DNA of 64,000 bases, from assembly GCF_048898065.1 (NCBI RefSeq), contig NZ_JBLWFI010000001.1:372001-436000 (forward strand), in the 5' to 3' direction. This stretch comes from Tepidibacillus_B infernus (GTDB lineage: Bacteria > Bacillota > Bacilli > Tepidibacillales > Tepidibacillaceae). Position numbers and translations under genes: made by a program. A model generated the notes under the pieces. The model was given only the letters and a program-made list of their open reading frames with translations, had not been told where the DNA came from and ran no database searches. Each line of letters starts with the position of its first letter. Position 1 is the stretch's first letter. Shown one piece after another: positions 43,136 to 50,755 of this stretch.

Positions 43136-43648
43136 TTGCGGAAAACAGAAGATGTTATAGGTCTACCTGTTATTGATCTTAGTTCTGGTAAAAAAATTGG
43201 CGTTACAAAAGACGTGTATTTTGATGAAAATGGAGAACTTAAAGGAATTGCAGTTGAGTCCGATGGCCTATTTGGAAAAAGGCAATATTTAGCGTTTGAA
43301 CATATTGGTGCCATTGGGGATGATGCAATTACGGTAGGCACAAAACGCTTTCTAACTTCCTTAGATCTGATTGAACAGTACTTCGGGATCTATTCTGGGA
43401 AAAAACGTTATAAAGGATTACCTGTTTTTACGACGAATGGTCATGAATTAGGACAAATTCAAGATGTTTATTTTATGGAAGAAATGGGGAAAATATTAGG
43501 GTATGAATTATCTGATGGATTCCTTACCGATGTAACAGAGGGTCGAAAAGTTATTCAATACCCAAAAAGAATGGTGCTTGGAGAAGATGCAATGATTGTA
43601 CCCCAAGATGAAGTTCAAGACGTTATTATGGATGAGGAATCAATTTAA
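43136..43648 (+). CDS. PRC-barrel domain protein (YrrD-like)
   Basis: This 170-aa soluble protein has two PRC-barrel units, each of about 80 residues. The first is DVIGLPVIDLSSGKKIGVTKDVYFDENGELKGI. The second is YKGLPVFTTNGHELGQIQDVYFMEEMGKILGYEL. B. subtilis YrrD lies in the same neighbourhood upstream of alaS. PRC barrels often mediate RNA or protein binding, but no specific role is known to me. The start is TTG at 43136 after GGGAGGGAAGG. Confidence 0.84.
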   Translation: MRKTEDVIGLPVIDLSSGKKIGVTKDVYFDENGELKGIAVESDGLFGKRQYLAFEHIGAIGDDAITVGTKRFLTSLDLIEQYFGIYSGKKRYKGLPVFTTNGHELGQIQDVYFMEEMGKILGYELSDGFLTDVTEGRKVIQYPKRMVLGEDAMIVPQDEVQDVIMDEESI

Positions 43649-43662
43649 GGGGGAAGTTTATT

Positions 43663-43860
43663 TTGTTAACCTGTCCTAATTGCCATCGCCGTAATATAGG
43701 GAAGATCGCAAATAACCAGTATTATTGCTGGGATTGTTTTATTGAATTAGCTGTTGAAGGAGACCGTCTTACCACCTATCAGGTAGAAGAGGATGGCAGC
43801 CTAAGTTCTCTAGATGATTTATTCACGGAAGATGAGTTAAGAATCCAAGAATCACTCTAA
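43663..43860 (+). CDS. 65-aa zinc-ribbon-like protein
   Basis: This small acidic protein starts with a zinc-ribbon layout: CPNCHRRNIGKI, then YYCWDCFIEL, giving two CxxC pairs 14 residues apart. The rest is acidic and hydrophilic (VEEDGSLSSLDDLFTEDELR). I do not recognise a named family. The start is TTG at 43663 following AAGGGGGAAG. It sits 14 bp after the yrrD-like gene and 14 bp before a second tiny gene, so the three probably share a transcript. Confidence 0.8.
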   Translation: MLTCPNCHRRNIGKIANNQYYCWDCFIELAVEGDRLTTYQVEEDGSLSSLDDLFTEDELRIQESL

Positions 43861-43874
43861 AGGAGGTTGAATCT

Positions 43875-44069
43875 ATGGGTCGCTTAGCACAAATCATGAT
43901 TATAGGTGGACTCGTTGCGGCAGTAACAAGGATGATGCGGCGTTCATCTAAAACAGAGCGTATGATGAATCAAGCAATGAATATGATGATTAATATGATG
44001 GGTAGACTAGGTTTATTCCGTTTGATTGGCACATCGAGAATGTTTCGCAGAATGGTTAGAACCAGATAA
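43875..44069 (+). CDS. 64-aa methionine-rich basic protein
   Basis: ATG at 43875 follows AAAGGAGGTTGAA, so translation is very likely. The product has a short hydrophobic N-terminus (AQIMIIGGLVAAVTRMM) and is then rich in Met and Arg: 13 Met in 64 residues, no Asp and only one Glu. Segments such as NQAMNMMINMMGRLG could form an amphipathic helix. B. subtilis also has tiny genes between yrrD and yrrI, but I cannot assign this one with confidence. A strong terminator follows. Confidence 0.75.
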   Translation: MGRLAQIMIIGGLVAAVTRMMRRSSKTERMMNQAMNMMINMMGRLGLFRLIGTSRMFRRMVRTR

Positions 44070-44081
44070 AGTGGTGATATT

Positions 44082-44116
44082 AGAACGAAGTTTGCATAGC
44101 AAACTTCGTTCTTTTA
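44082..44116 (+). terminator. Rho-independent terminator after the Met-rich gene
   Basis: AGAACGAAGTTTGC (44082-44095) pairs perfectly with GCAAACTTCGTTCT (44099-44112) around a 3-nt loop, followed by T residues. Confidence 0.92.
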
Positions 44117-44122
44117 TCTAAA

Positions 44123-44257
44123 GAAAGTTCTACTTTCATCCGCTATTTATTGGGGTTTGTATATTCCATAAGCAGCGACCTTCAGAAGTGCCCTTCTCTC
44201 CATAATCTTTATTCATAGAAGGGCACGGATGACGGAGTGTGATGGAATATACAAACC
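44123..44257 (+). repeat. Dispersed intergenic inverted-repeat element, copy B (short form)
   Basis: The ends are the same 15-bp inverted repeats as in copy A: GGTTTGTATATTCCA at 44154-44168 and TGGAATATACAAACC at 44243-44257. The inner stem GTGCCCTTCT (44188-44197) with AGAAGGGCAC (44217-44226) is also identical. The 75 bases up to the right end differ from copy A at only two positions. The 53-bp inner hairpin of copy A is absent. A related upstream hairpin, GAAAGTTCTACTTTC, lies at 44123-44137. A T-run follows, and there is no ORF. Confidence 0.85.
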
Positions 44258-44328
44258 TTTTTTTATGCGTAAAAACAGATAAAACAACATATACTTGTCT
44301 ATAGGAAGGGACAGAAAGGGGGAAAAGA

Positions 44329-45411
44329 ATGGACAAACAAATGGAAAATTGGCCTCACAAAAAATTATTCTTTTTTCTCACACTAACGATACTTTTCCTT
44401 TTAGCTATTCTTTTACTTGTAAAGCTAAGTCCTGTAATTGCTGCAATTTTCTTTTTCTTAAGTCATCTTTTATTGCCCTTTTTTATTTCAGTCATCATCT
44501 CTTATTTATTACATCCAATCGTTACCAAATTACATCAAAGAGGTGTACCAAGATCGATTGCAGTATTATTGATCTATATTGTGTTTTTTGGGTCTTTGGC
44601 CATCATTCTTTTTCATGCCTTTCCTTTGATGATTACACAAATGAAAGAACTGAGTGAGTATCTTCCTAACATGGTTAGCAAGCTGGAAGGTTGGCTTGAA
44701 AATATTAGACATAATCATGAGTATCCAATTCCCGATTCATTTCAAGATGGAATCGATTCAACACTTGAAAATCTTGAAAAGAAAATCTCGACAGGTTTTA
44801 CCAATGTTACGGATTGGATAAGTAATACAATAGGCGTTCTTTTTACGATTTTTTTGGTACCGTTTGTTACTTTCTATATCTTAAAAGATTTTAAGTTGAT
44901 TGAAAAAACGGTAATTACTTTTGTACCCAAAAAACGAAGAAAAGAAATGATTCGTTTAGTTAAAGATATTGATGAGGCATTAGGAAATTATATTCGAGGT
45001 CAATTATTAGTGGCTTCAATTGTAGGGATTATGGCTTATATTGGTTATATGATCATTGGCTTACCCTATTCCCTATTCCTTGCTTTTATTGTGGCGATCA
45101 CCGATATTATCCCTTACCTTGGACCTTTTTTGGGTGCTGCTCCAGCGATTATAGTGGGATTAAGTATCTCTTGGAAAATGGGATTGACCGTCTTAGCAGT
45201 CAATCTGATGGTTCAGGCCCTTGAAAGTAATGTATTTGCTCCACAAATAGTTGGAAAATCTTTACATATTCATCCACTCTTTATTATTCTTTCCTTATTA
45301 GTGGGAGGAGAAATAGGAGGGATTGCAGGACTGATTTTAGCTGTTCCTATTTTTGCAATATTGAAGGTGATTTTTCAACATATTGGGCTATACTATTCTT
45401 CAAGACATTAG
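44329..45411 (+). CDS. AI-2E family transporter (YrrI-like permease)
   Basis: This 360-aa membrane protein has about seven to eight helices. The AI-2E/UPF0118 family pattern is visible in ISYLLHPIVTKLHQRGVPRSIAVLLIYI, VPFVTFYILKDFKLIEKTVITFVPKKRR and FLAFIVAITDIIPYLGPFLGAAPAIIVGL, and then in QALESNVFAPQIVGKSLHIHPLFIILSLL. Members move varied substrates, including autoinducer-2 and sodium-proton exchange. B. subtilis YrrI occupies the same place before alaS. ATG at 44329 follows AGGGGGAAAAG. The alaS T-box promoter begins right at its stop. Confidence 0.88.
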   Translation: MDKQMENWPHKKLFFFLTLTILFLLAILLLVKLSPVIAAIFFFLSHLLLPFFISVIISYLLHPIVTKLHQRGVPRSIAVLLIYIVFFGSLAIILFHAFPLMITQMKELSEYLPNMVSKLEGWLENIRHNHEYPIPDSFQDGIDSTLENLEKKISTGFTNVTDWISNTIGVLFTIFLVPFVTFYILKDFKLIEKTVITFVPKKRRKEMIRLVKDIDEALGNYIRGQLLVASIVGIMAYIGYMIIGLPYSLFLAFIVAITDIIPYLGPFLGAAPAIIVGLSISWKMGLTVLAVNLMVQALESNVFAPQIVGKSLHIHPLFIILSLLVGGEIGGIAGLILAVPIFAILKVIFQHIGLYYSSRH

Positions 45412-45440
45412 TTGACTTTCTTCTTAACGGTCGATATAAT
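45412..45440 (+). promoter_or_regulatory. Promoter of the T-box-yitT-alaS unit
   Basis: TTGACT (45412-45417) and TATAAT (45435-45440) are 17 bp apart, just after the AI-2E transporter stop. Confidence 0.82.
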
Positions 45441-45447
45441 ATTGCCA

Positions 45448-45710
45448 AAATGAAAAGTTTTGATATCGATGACGGATCCAGTAAATCATAGACCATCTGT
45501 AAGAGAGAAGGTTCCTTAGGCTGAAAGAACTTTTAGATGAAGTATGATTGAAAGCTAATCCTGAGATGAACTTCGGGTCATCCCGTTATTGATGGAAAGA
45601 GCGACTTATGGTTAAACGATTTTAACGTTTTGCCTAAGTAAGCAGGGTGGTACCGCGTAAGTGAAGACAACACTTTCGTCCCTGATTGGGATGAGGTGTT
45701 TTTTTTATGG
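45448..45710 (+). promoter_or_regulatory. T-box leader with Ala specifier before yitT-like and alaS
   Basis: The T-box sequence GGGTGGTACCGCG lies at 45645-45657. The specifier segment GAAAGCTAATCCTGAGA follows the canonical layout, placing GCT (Ala) at 45554-45556. Its neighbour ATCC can pair with GGAT on the 5' side of stem I near 45474. An AG-rich bulge (AAGAGAGAAGG) is also present. The terminator stem, AACACTTTCGTCCC with GGGATGAGGTGTT, ends in eight T residues. Uncharged tRNA-Ala should switch on the downstream genes. Confidence 0.88.
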
Positions 45711-45738
45711 AAAGAAGTGGAGGCGAACAAGAAGGACG

Positions 45739-46584
45739 ATGCAAGAGAAGAAACATTGGTGGAAAATGATCATTGAAGTGGCTGGGGTGTTGATGGGAAC
45801 AGCGATTCTGGCGTTTAGCATTAATTCATTAATCGTACCTTCCCATTTAATCTCTGGTGGTGTCACTGGGATTGCAATTTTACTTTACCATTTATTTGGG
45901 TGGTCTGTAGGCATTCAAAACGTAGTTTATAATATTCCATTACTGATATTGGGATATAAATTTTTAGGAAAAAAATTTGTTGGGTATACCGCACTTAGTG
46001 TTGCCTCTTTAGCTTTTTTCCTGCGTGTGATCCCTGTTCATTATATCTGGACTGATAATATTCTACTCTCTGCTATTTTTGGGGGAATTATTTCCGGAAT
46101 TGGGATTTCGATCGTTTTAAGACTAGGTGGTTCTACAGGCGGAATCGATATTGTATCTAGGGTAGTTGCAAAATATTTTGCTTTGAATATTGGCCGGATC
46201 ACATTAGTGATTAATTCACTTATTGTGCTGGCGTCTGGTTACTTTTTTGACCCCCAAATTGCAATGTATACATTGATCTCTATCTATGCAACCTCTAGGA
46301 CTTATGATGTGTTATTAAACCATGTAGGAAGAATTACTGTTATGATTGTAACCAGTAAAGGGGAACAAGTAGCAGAGGCGATTACAAAGACGATGAAAAG
46401 AGGGGTTACTTTTTGGAACGCTAATGGTGCGTATACCCATTCAGATAAACAAGTTCTATTTTGTGTCATCGTTAATGTCCAATGGTCTACTTTAAAAAAG
46501 ACCATTTTATCTGAAGATGAAAAAGCTTTTATCAGTGTTATTCCAACGCAAAAAATCGTAGGTAATTTTAATCAAGTCTGGTAA
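45739..46584 (+). CDS. YitT-family DUF2179 membrane protein
   Basis: This 281-aa protein has five to six membrane helices. GTAILAFSINSLIVPSHLISGGVTGIAILLYHL and LGGSTGGIDIVSRVVAKYF are typical of YitT proteins. The C-terminal 80 residues form the cytoplasmic DUF2179 domain (ITKTMKRGVTFWNANGAYTHSDKQVLFCVI). The function is unproven. It is the first gene after the Ala T-box and lies 39 bp before alaS, so its expression probably follows alanine starvation. ATG at 45739 has AGAAGGAC just upstream; the longer frame to 45661 overlaps the T-box terminator. Confidence 0.88.
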   Translation: MQEKKHWWKMIIEVAGVLMGTAILAFSINSLIVPSHLISGGVTGIAILLYHLFGWSVGIQNVVYNIPLLILGYKFLGKKFVGYTALSVASLAFFLRVIPVHYIWTDNILLSAIFGGIISGIGISIVLRLGGSTGGIDIVSRVVAKYFALNIGRITLVINSLIVLASGYFFDPQIAMYTLISIYATSRTYDVLLNHVGRITVMIVTSKGEQVAEAITKTMKRGVTFWNANGAYTHSDKQVLFCVIVNVQWSTLKKTILSEDEKAFISVIPTQKIVGNFNQVW

Positions 46585-46623
46585 ACATCAATTATTCACA
46601 ATATAAAAATGGAGGACTGTTTT

Positions 46624-49272
46624 ATGAAAAAAATGAGTTCACATGAAATTAGACAAAGATTCTTAGATTTTTTTATCTCTAAAGGACATAAGATTGAACC
46701 AAGTGCTTCACTTATCCCTTATGATGATCCAAGTTTATTATGGATCAATAGTGGGGTTGCAACGTTAAAACCATACTTTGATGGTCGTAAAACCCCAGAG
46801 AATCCAAGAATCACGAATTCACAGAAATCAATCCGTACCAATGATATTGAGAATGTGGGTAAAACGGCTAGACACCATACTTTTTTTGAAATGTTAGGTA
46901 ATTTTTCGATTGGTGATTATTTTAAAAAGGAAGCCATTCATTGGGCATGGGAGTTTTTGACAGATGAAAAATGGATGGGATTTGACCCAAACAAACTCTC
47001 TGTAACCATTCACCCTGAAGATGATGAGGCTTACCAAATCTGGCATCATGAGATAGGTATTCCTGATGAACGTATTGTTCGTCTTGAAGATAATTTCTGG
47101 GATATTGGAGAAGGACCTAGTGGACCAAACACGGAAATTTTCTATGACCGTGGTGAGCATTACTGTGATTCATCTGATCCAGAATGCTATCCAGGAGGGG
47201 AAAATGAACGTTTTCTGGAGATTTGGAACCTAGTATTTTCTCAATTTAACCATAATCCTGATGGCAGTTATACCCCATTACCAAGAAAAAACATTGATAC
47301 TGGAATGGGGTTAGAAAGAATGGCTTCTGTGGTGCAAGAGGTAGAAACAAACTTTGATACAGATCTATTTCTTCCCATTATTGAAACAGTTGCAAATCTT
47401 GCAGGGGTAACTTACCATAAAGATCGCGAAACAGATGTAGCCCTTAAAGTGATTGCTGATCATATTCGTACGATCGTTTTTGCTATCGGAGATGGTGCTT
47501 TGCCATCTAATGAAGGTAGGGGCTACATTATTCGAAGACTTCTTAGGAGAGCAGTTCGATACGGGAAAACCATTGGAATTGAAAAGCCATTCTTATATTC
47601 CATTACTTCACTTGTTGGAGAAATCATGAAACACTATTATCCTGAAGTCTTAGATAAGAAAGAATTTATTGAAAAAGTGATCCGAACCGAGGAAGAGCGT
47701 TTCCATGAAACATTGACTGAAGGACTAAGTATATTAGAACAAATGGTTAAAGAAGCCAAAGAACAAGGACGTAAGGTGATTAGTGGAGAAGAAGCATTTA
47801 AACTATATGATACTTACGGTTTTCCACTAGACTTAACAGAAGATTTTGCAGCAGAGCATCAATTAAGTGTGGATCAACAAGGCTTTGAAGTACAAATGGA
47901 GCAACAACGTGAACGGGCAAGAGCTGCTAGGCAGGACATTGATAGTATGCGTGTTCAAGGTGGGGTTTTAGCAGATATTAAGGATAAGAGTGAGTTTGTT
48001 GGTTATAATGAATGGGTAGTGAATGATACAATAATAAGTCATCTGCTTGTCCAAGATCAACTTGTGGATTTTGTAACGGAAAACCAAAAAGCACAAGTGT
48101 TACTTACAAAAACTCCTTTTTATGCAGAAAGCGGTGGTCAGATTGCTGATCAAGGTCTGATCAAAGGTAAAAATGGGGAATTGATGAAAGTACTCGATGT
48201 AATAAAAGCTCCAAATGGCCAGCACCTTCATCATGTGGAAGTTGTCAAAGGCTCATTTAAAACAGGTGATCAAGTTTTAGCAGAAATTGATCGCGAAGCT
48301 AGAAGGAGTATCGTAAAAAACCATACAGCAACTCATTTATTACACCAAGCATTGAAAGATATCCTTGGTGGACATGTGAATCAGGCTGGATCTTTGGTTG
48401 CAGCAGATCGTTTGCGTTTTGACTTTTCCCATTTTGGAGCTATTTCTGAGAAAGAATTAGCTGAAGTAGAACAAAAGGTTAATCAACAAATCTGGGCTAA
48501 CCAAGGTGTAAATGTGATGATTAAACCTATCCAAGAGGCTAAAGAAATGGGGGCTATGGCATTATTTGGTGAAAAATACGGCGAAGTTGTACGTGTTGTC
48601 CAAGTAGGGGATTATAGTCTGGAATTATGTGGTGGCTGCCATGTAAACAATTCTGCAGAAATCGGCTTATTTAAAATTATTTCTGAAAGTAGTATTGGGG
48701 CAGGCATTAGACGTATTGAAGCAGTGACAGGTAAATACGCATATGAATATTTAAATGGGCAATTAGCCACTTTAAAATCATTAGCAAAAGAGTTAAAATC
48801 AACTCTATCTGATGTACCACAAAAAGTAGAAGGGTTACAGCTTACAATTAAAGAACTTCAGAAGGAAAATGAATCTTTAAAAGCAAAACTAAGTCATATT
48901 GAAGCCAAAAACCTAGCAGACCGGTTAGAAAACATCGATGGTATTCAATTATTACGGGTCAATGTATGGCCAATGGATATGAAGAGCTTGCGAAATCTCC
49001 TTGATGATTTAAGAACAAAAATAGTTTCAGGTATTTTGGTTCTTGCTTCTGTCCAAGATGATAAGGTAAACCTTGTTGGTTCTATAAGTGATGACTTGGT
49101 GAAAAAAGGCTTCCATGCAGGTCAATTGATTAAAGAACTAGCAAGTATAGTAGGTGGCGGCGGCGGTGGCCGACCTGACATGGCGCAAGCAGGTGGAAAA
49201 GATCCAGAAAAATTACAAGAAGCATTGAATTACGTGACTGAATATATAAAATCGGTTACAATAAAATTATAA
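46624..49272 (+). CDS. alaS: Alanyl-tRNA synthetase
   Basis: This 882-aa class II synthetase starts with SSHEIRQRFLDFFISKGHKIEPSASLIP. The catalytic core contains TARHHTFFEMLGNFSIGDYF and NIDTGMGLERMASVVQ. The editing domain has both zinc-binding motifs: HTATHLLHQAL near residue 570, and CGGCHV near residue 670. A coiled coil and the C-Ala DHHA1 domain close the protein, with the glycine-rich VGGGGGGRPDMAQAGG. ATG at 46624 follows GGAGG by 9 nt. It is controlled by the Ala T-box together with the yitT-like gene. Confidence 0.97.
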   Translation: MKKMSSHEIRQRFLDFFISKGHKIEPSASLIPYDDPSLLWINSGVATLKPYFDGRKTPENPRITNSQKSIRTNDIENVGKTARHHTFFEMLGNFSIGDYFKKEAIHWAWEFLTDEKWMGFDPNKLSVTIHPEDDEAYQIWHHEIGIPDERIVRLEDNFWDIGEGPSGPNTEIFYDRGEHYCDSSDPECYPGGENERFLEIWNLVFSQFNHNPDGSYTPLPRKNIDTGMGLERMASVVQEVETNFDTDLFLPIIETVANLAGVTYHKDRETDVALKVIADHIRTIVFAIGDGALPSNEGRGYIIRRLLRRAVRYGKTIGIEKPFLYSITSLVGEIMKHYYPEVLDKKEFIEKVIRTEEERFHETLTEGLSILEQMVKEAKEQGRKVISGEEAFKLYDTYGFPLDLTEDFAAEHQLSVDQQGFEVQMEQQRERARAARQDIDSMRVQGGVLADIKDKSEFVGYNEWVVNDTIISHLLVQDQLVDFVTENQKAQVLLTKTPFYAESGGQIADQGLIKGKNGELMKVLDVIKAPNGQHLHHVEVVKGSFKTGDQVLAEIDREARRSIVKNHTATHLLHQALKDILGGHVNQAGSLVAADRLRFDFSHFGAISEKELAEVEQKVNQQIWANQGVNVMIKPIQEAKEMGAMALFGEKYGEVVRVVQVGDYSLELCGGCHVNNSAEIGLFKIISESSIGAGIRRIEAVTGKYAYEYLNGQLATLKSLAKELKSTLSDVPQKVEGLQLTIKELQKENESLKAKLSHIEAKNLADRLENIDGIQLLRVNVWPMDMKSLRNLLDDLRTKIVSGILVLASVQDDKVNLVGSISDDLVKKGFHAGQLIKELASIVGGGGGGRPDMAQAGGKDPEKLQEALNYVTEYIKSVTIKL

Positions 49273-49316
49273 TAGAAACAGAGATCTATTTTGTAAAATC
49301 GAAAGAGGTGTTGTTG

Positions 49317-49580
49317 ATGAACTCGATGGATCATACCATGAAATTTAATGTTAGATCGGATGATGTGGAGATTGAGGCTAGAGAAGTCTTATTTCTCGTT
49401 CATGAATCATTGAAAGAAAAAGGGTACAATCCAATTAATCAAATCGTTGGGTACCTATTATCTGGTGACCCTGCCTACATTCCTAGACATAATAATGCAA
49501 GGAATCTCATCAGAAAAGTGGAACGGGATGAACTCATCGAGGAATTAGTAAAATCGTACCTAAAGCAACACCATGAATAA
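49317..49580 (+). CDS. ireB: IreB-family regulatory phosphoprotein
   Basis: This 87-aa protein belongs to the IreB (DUF965, YrzL) family, which in Enterococcus is phosphorylated by the IreK kinase and affects cephalosporin resistance. The conserved block EREVLFLVHESLKEKGYNPINQIVGYLLSGDPAYIP is present here as AREVLFLVHESLKEKGYNP onward, followed by HNNARNLIRK. An N-terminal Thr suits phosphorylation. ATG at 49317 follows AGAGGTG. The order alaS-ireB-ruvX is conserved. Confidence 0.93.
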   Translation: MNSMDHTMKFNVRSDDVEIEAREVLFLVHESLKEKGYNPINQIVGYLLSGDPAYIPRHNNARNLIRKVERDELIEELVKSYLKQHHE

Positions 49581-49640
49581 GCATATGGGGGATCATGTCC
49601 CCCTTTTAAATTTGATCATTTCTAACATTAGAGGTAAAAT

Positions 49641-50051
49641 ATGAGAATCATGGGTTTAGATGTTGGGGAAAAAACGATAGGTATTGCTATGAGCGATGAA
49701 TTAGGTTGGACTGCCCAAGGGGTCGAGGTTCTTCGCCGAACAAGTTTGGAACGAGATATCACCCGTTTGCAACAAATCATTAACGAATATCAAGTAGAGG
49801 AAATTGTGGTAGGACTTCCTAAGAATATGAATGGCAGTTTAGGGCCAAGGGCAGAAATGATTAAAGAATTTGCAGAGATTTTACAACAAACTTTTCAATT
49901 ACCGATTCGTTTTTGGGATGAACGTCTAACGACTGTATCAGCGGAAAGAACTTTAATTGAAGCAGATGTAAGTCGAAAAAAGAGAAAACAAGTGATTGAC
50001 AAAATGGCAGCTATGCTTATATTACAAGGCTATTTAGATCTTAAGAGGTGA
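49641..50051 (+). CDS. ruvX: Holliday junction resolvase RuvX (YqgF family)
   Basis: This 136-aa RNase H-like protein starts with MGLDVGEKTIGIAMSDE, which holds the first catalytic Asp. It continues with EIVVGLPKNMNGSLGPRAEM and ends with FWDERLTTVSAERTL and DKMAAMLILQGYLD, where a further Asp sits. YqgF proteins have been linked to Holliday junction resolution and to 16S rRNA 5'-end maturation. ATG at 49641 follows AGAGGTAAAAT. The next gene begins within 3 nt of its stop. Confidence 0.93.
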   Translation: MRIMGLDVGEKTIGIAMSDELGWTAQGVEVLRRTSLERDITRLQQIINEYQVEEIVVGLPKNMNGSLGPRAEMIKEFAEILQQTFQLPIRFWDERLTTVSAERTLIEADVSRKKRKQVIDKMAAMLILQGYLDLKR

Positions 50052-50053
50052 AA

Positions 50054-50335
50054 ATGATGAACAAAGAAGTGGATGATAGAGAGTTTATTTTTATTCCTGA
50101 TGAGAATGGAAATGAGGAAAAATTCGAGATCCTTTATCAATTTGATGTCGAGGATAAACACTATATCCTAGTCGTTCCTACTGATATCCCAGATGATGAA
50201 GAAGAAGCAGAGGTTTATGCTTTTCGCTATGAAGAAAATGGAGAAGATATGACATTGTTTACGATACAGGATGAAGAAGAGTGGGATCTTGTTGAAGAGG
50301 TATTTAACACTCTTGACCATGAATTTAATGTATAG
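50054..50335 (+). CDS. DUF1292 protein, copy 1 (YrzB-like)
   Basis: This 93-aa very acidic protein has the DUF1292 pattern: FIFIPDENGNEEKFEILYQFDVEDKHYILVV, then EVYAFRYEENGEDMTLFTIQDEEEWDLVEEVFN. B. subtilis YrzB sits at the same place after yrrK/ruvX. Its role is unknown. ATG at 50054 is preferred because AAGAGGTG lies 3-4 nt upstream. It is followed at 14 bp by a second member of the same family. Confidence 0.86.
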   Translation: MMNKEVDDREFIFIPDENGNEEKFEILYQFDVEDKHYILVVPTDIPDDEEEAEVYAFRYEENGEDMTLFTIQDEEEWDLVEEVFNTLDHEFNV

Positions 50336-50349
50336 CGGAGGCGTATAAG

Positions 50350-50643
50350 ATGAAAAGTGGAAAAGCAAAGGAAGTACATCTATTAAAAGAACAACTTGGT
50401 TCTGAAATAACTCTTTATGACGAAAACGACCAAGAACATGTTTTTCAATTACTTTTAGAATTGATCGTGGATAATACTCATTATGCTTTCTTTCAATCCC
50501 CAGATGATGAAAAAGGGGATATCGAAGTGCTAAAGGTCGTTAAAGATGAAAATGGTAAGCTTGAACTAGAATATATTGAAGATGATGATGAGTGGGAAGA
50601 AGCTGCTGAATTATTTGATGAGTTAACTTTTCACGAAGATTAA
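50350..50643 (+). CDS. DUF1292 protein, copy 2
   Basis: This 97-aa acidic protein has the same arrangement as its upstream neighbour: ITLYDENDQEHVFQLLLELIVDNTHYAFF, then DIEVLKVVKDENGKLELEYIEDDDEWEEAAELFDEL. The shared pattern with low identity suggests an old tandem duplication. The ATG follows AGCGGAGGCG. A terminator follows, closing the alaS to DUF1292 stretch. Confidence 0.83.
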   Translation: MKSGKAKEVHLLKEQLGSEITLYDENDQEHVFQLLLELIVDNTHYAFFQSPDDEKGDIEVLKVVKDENGKLELEYIEDDDEWEEAAELFDELTFHED

Positions 50644-50646
50644 AGA

Positions 50647-50687
50647 AATGAGAGAGGGATATTTTTCCTCTCTCATTGTTTTTTTAT
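50647..50687 (+). terminator. Rho-independent terminator after the DUF1292 genes
   Basis: AATGAGAGAGG (50647-50657) pairs with CCTCTCTCATT (50667-50677), followed by GTTTTTTT. Confidence 0.93.
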
Positions 50688-50755
50688 CTTAATTATGCTA
50701 ATTTTATAAGGTTAATAGATGTATGAACGATTGCAAAATGGAGGAGAAACCTGAT

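Noticed and set aside
44295..44657. Second frame overlapping the AI-2E permease start
   Set aside because: Alternative frame over a conserved membrane-protein gene, Cys/Ser/Phe-rich, without support.
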